Shown here: in pieces, positions 5,185-6,561 of the stretch
Layout of the letters: every line of letters begins with the position of its first letter
Position numbering within the stretch: the first letter of the stretch is position 1
DNA from: Rickettsiales bacterium
Lineage (GTDB): Bacteria > Pseudomonadota > Alphaproteobacteria > TMED109 > TMED131
Assembly: GCA_002690625.1 (NCBI GenBank)
Contig: NZFJ01000058.1
Span: forward strand, 1-6,561
Length of the DNA: 6,561 bases
Reading direction: 5' to 3'
The notes under the pieces: generated by a model
The model's database searches: none
What the model was told of the DNA's origin: nothing
Seen by the model: only the letters and a program-made list of their open reading frames with translations
Program-made: the position numbers and the translations under genes

Positions 5185-6561
5185 CTAATAGTTTATTTAT
5201 TGATTTACAAAAGTTTTTACTATTTTCTAAAGGTATACCTTCAATGATTTTAGCTTGATTTAATAACATTTCTGATATCTCAGACGATATTATCTTATCA
5301 TTTTCTTTTGTGTGATCTAATTTTGATAAATATTTTATAATTTCATGGTCAGGATTTATTTCTAGAACCTTTGTTGCAACTTTATCTAAATGTTTATGTT
5401 TCTTAAGTAAATTTTCTAAATGTATATCCATTTCATTTTCATCAGCCACAAAACAAACTGGACTATCAGTTAGTCTTTTAGAAACTTTTACATCTTTAAC
5501 TTTATTACCATAATATGTTTTCATATAAGCTATTAACTTAGTAACTTTATCATCTTCATTATTATTTTCTTTTTTTTCTTTATCTATATTGTCTAAATCT
5601 ATATTGCCCTTAGTTATAGATTTGAACTTACAACTTTTAAATTCTGTTACATTAGGCAGCCAAAATTCATCCACAGGATCAGTAAATAACAAGACTTCAA
5701 TATCATTTTTTATAAATGTTTCCATTTGGGGGCTATTAATTAAATTATCTATATTTTCTCCACTAATGTAATAAATTTCATTTTGTTCTTTTTTCTTATT
5801 TTGTATATATTCTTCTAGTGTAATATAGTTTTTGGTTTTGCTGGAATAAAATAGGGAAATATCTAATATATTGTCTTTGTTGGTATAATCTTCATGAATC
5901 CCTTCTTTAAGAACCGACCCAAAATTAGTCCAAAACTTTAAATAGCTATCCTTAGATTTTTTAAGTTCTGATTTAAGCTCAGAAATGATTTTTTTAGTAA
6001 GGTGGTTTTGAATCTTATTTACCACAGGGTCATTTTGTAGCATTTCTCTACTTATGTTTAACGATATGTCTTCAGAATCTATAATCCCAGATAAAAACCT
6101 TAAATATTTAGGTAAAATATTTTCTAAATTATCTGTAATAAAAACCTTTTTTATATATAGCTTTAAATTAATTTTTTTATCTGAATTCAACAGGTCAAAG
6201 GGTTTTTCAGATGGAATAAAAATTAAGTTAGTATAGTTTATGTTTCCTTCTATTTTATTGTGAATTACTTTCCATGGTTTATCATAATTTAAACCCAAGC
6301 TAGTATAAAAAGAATTATATTCTTCAATTTTTATATCCTTTTTATCTTTTGTCCACAGTGCTGATCCCTGGTTTACTTTCTCTTCTTTTTTATCTTTAGT
6401 ATCATTGTCAATAATTAATACATCATGAGAAATATGATCTGAGTATTTTTTTATTATATTTTCAACTCTAATTTTTTCAGAGAAATCTTTATCTTTATCT
6501 GTAAGATAAATTTTTACCGTAGTACCTCTGTTTTTCTTATCTGCTTCATTTACTGAAAATG
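5168..6561 (-). CDS. htpG: Molecular chaperone HtpG (bacterial Hsp90), N-terminus cut by window edge
   Basis: Cytoplasmic ATP-driven chaperone dimer that remodels client proteins. The frame is open from the window's right edge to TAG at 5170-5168, giving 463 codons; the family is about 600-650 residues, so most of the GHKL ATPase domain lies outside. Fragment motifs: NRGTTVKIYL (end of the ATPase domain), KYSDHI (38-43), GSALWTK (65-71, middle domain start) and NISREMLQ (168-175), whose Arg171 and Gln175 match the catalytic-loop Arg/Gln of Hsp90. Next are NFGSVLKEGIHED, IEVLLFTDPVDEFWL, an acidic linker with KKENNNEDDK, and the C-terminal LTDSPVCFVADE and LEINPDHEIIKYL that support dimerisation. 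An in-frame TTG at 6298-6296 (fragment residue 88) is internal, not a start, because conserved sequence continues upstream. The gene overlaps egtD by 17 bp. Confidence 0.95.
   Translation of the reverse strand, partial: FSVNEADKKNRGTTVKIYLTDKDKDFSEKIRVENIIKKYSDHISHDVLIIDNDTKDKKEEKVNQGSALWTKDKKDIKIEEYNSFYTSLGLNYDKPWKVIHNKIEGNINYTNLIFIPSEKPFDLLNSDKKINLKLYIKKVFITDNLENILPKYLRFLSGIIDSEDISLNISREMLQNDPVVNKIQNHLTKKIISELKSELKKSKDSYLKFWTNFGSVLKEGIHEDYTNKDNILDISLFYSSKTKNYITLEEYIQNKKKEQNEIYYISGENIDNLINSPQMETFIKNDIEVLLFTDPVDEFWLPNVTEFKSCKFKSITKGNIDLDNIDKEKKENNNEDDKVTKLIAYMKTYYGNKVKDVKVSKRLTDSPVCFVADENEMDIHLENLLKKHKHLDKVATKVLEINPDHEIIKYLSKLDHTKENDKIISSEISEMLLNQAKIIEGIPLENSKNFCKSINKLLAKNIS

Noticed and set aside
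5589..6236. Two 60-codon plus-strand open frames (5589-5771 and 6054-6236)
   Set aside because: Both are antisense to conserved htpG sequence and have no protein-like signature.
6296..6298. TTG as the start codon of htpG
   Set aside because: Conserved HtpG sequence (RGTTV, YSDHI, GSALWTK) continues in the same frame upstream to the window edge, so the TTG codes for an internal leucine.

Overview
This is a compact, very AT-rich (visibly well under 35% GC) bacterial window with short intergenic gaps and overlapping gene ends. Lys/Asn/Ile-rich proteins, a proteobacterial-type adenylylatable glutamine synthetase next to a PII protein, and HtpG all fit a streamlined Gram-negative. A marine alphaproteobacterium of the SAR11 kind or a similar streamlined lineage is my best guess. 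That placement is inference from composition, gene set and the riboswitch class, not from a phylogenetic marker.

Left part (1-2051), nitrogen assimilation: the last codons of a YciA-like acyl-CoA thioesterase run rightward and stop one base short of the stop codon of glnA, which runs leftward. glnB (PII) lies upstream of glnA on the same strand. The 204-base gap between them is not empty. On the minus strand it carries a good sigma-70 promoter (TTGACA, 16 bp, TATCAT). Immediately at the predicted transcript start is a sequence matching the glnA-RNA class of glutamine riboswitch. After that comes a leader that can fold up to the edge of the glnA Shine-Dalgarno. glnA therefore seems to have its own glutamine-sensing leader, separate from glnB, in addition to the protein-level PII/adenylylation cascade.

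Middle (2052-5184): a tRNA-His(GUG) gene with G-1, C73 and encoded CCA runs rightward. Beyond its 3' end is an ergothioneine-type cluster: egtC and egtB run leftward as a tightly coupled pair (1-nt gap), and egtD runs rightward from a shared 61-bp divergent promoter region. EgtD trimethylates histidine to hercynine, an EgtB-type iron enzyme adds the sulfur, and EgtC removes the glutamyl group when gamma-glutamylcysteine is the donor. No egtA or egtE is in view. The EgtB has a C-terminal signature that looks more like the EgtB-X/SenA branch than like mycobacterial EgtB. None of the three egt genes has a visible Shine-Dalgarno, whereas glnA and glnB do.

Right part (5168-6561): the chaperone gene htpG runs leftward, overlaps the end of egtD by 17 bp tail to tail, and is cut by the window edge. 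Its last 463 codons are present (end of the ATPase domain, middle and C-terminal domains).

The most notable element is the glutamine riboswitch with its own promoter between glnB and glnA. Second is the unusual EgtB variant in an egtC/egtB/egtD layout beside a tRNA gene.
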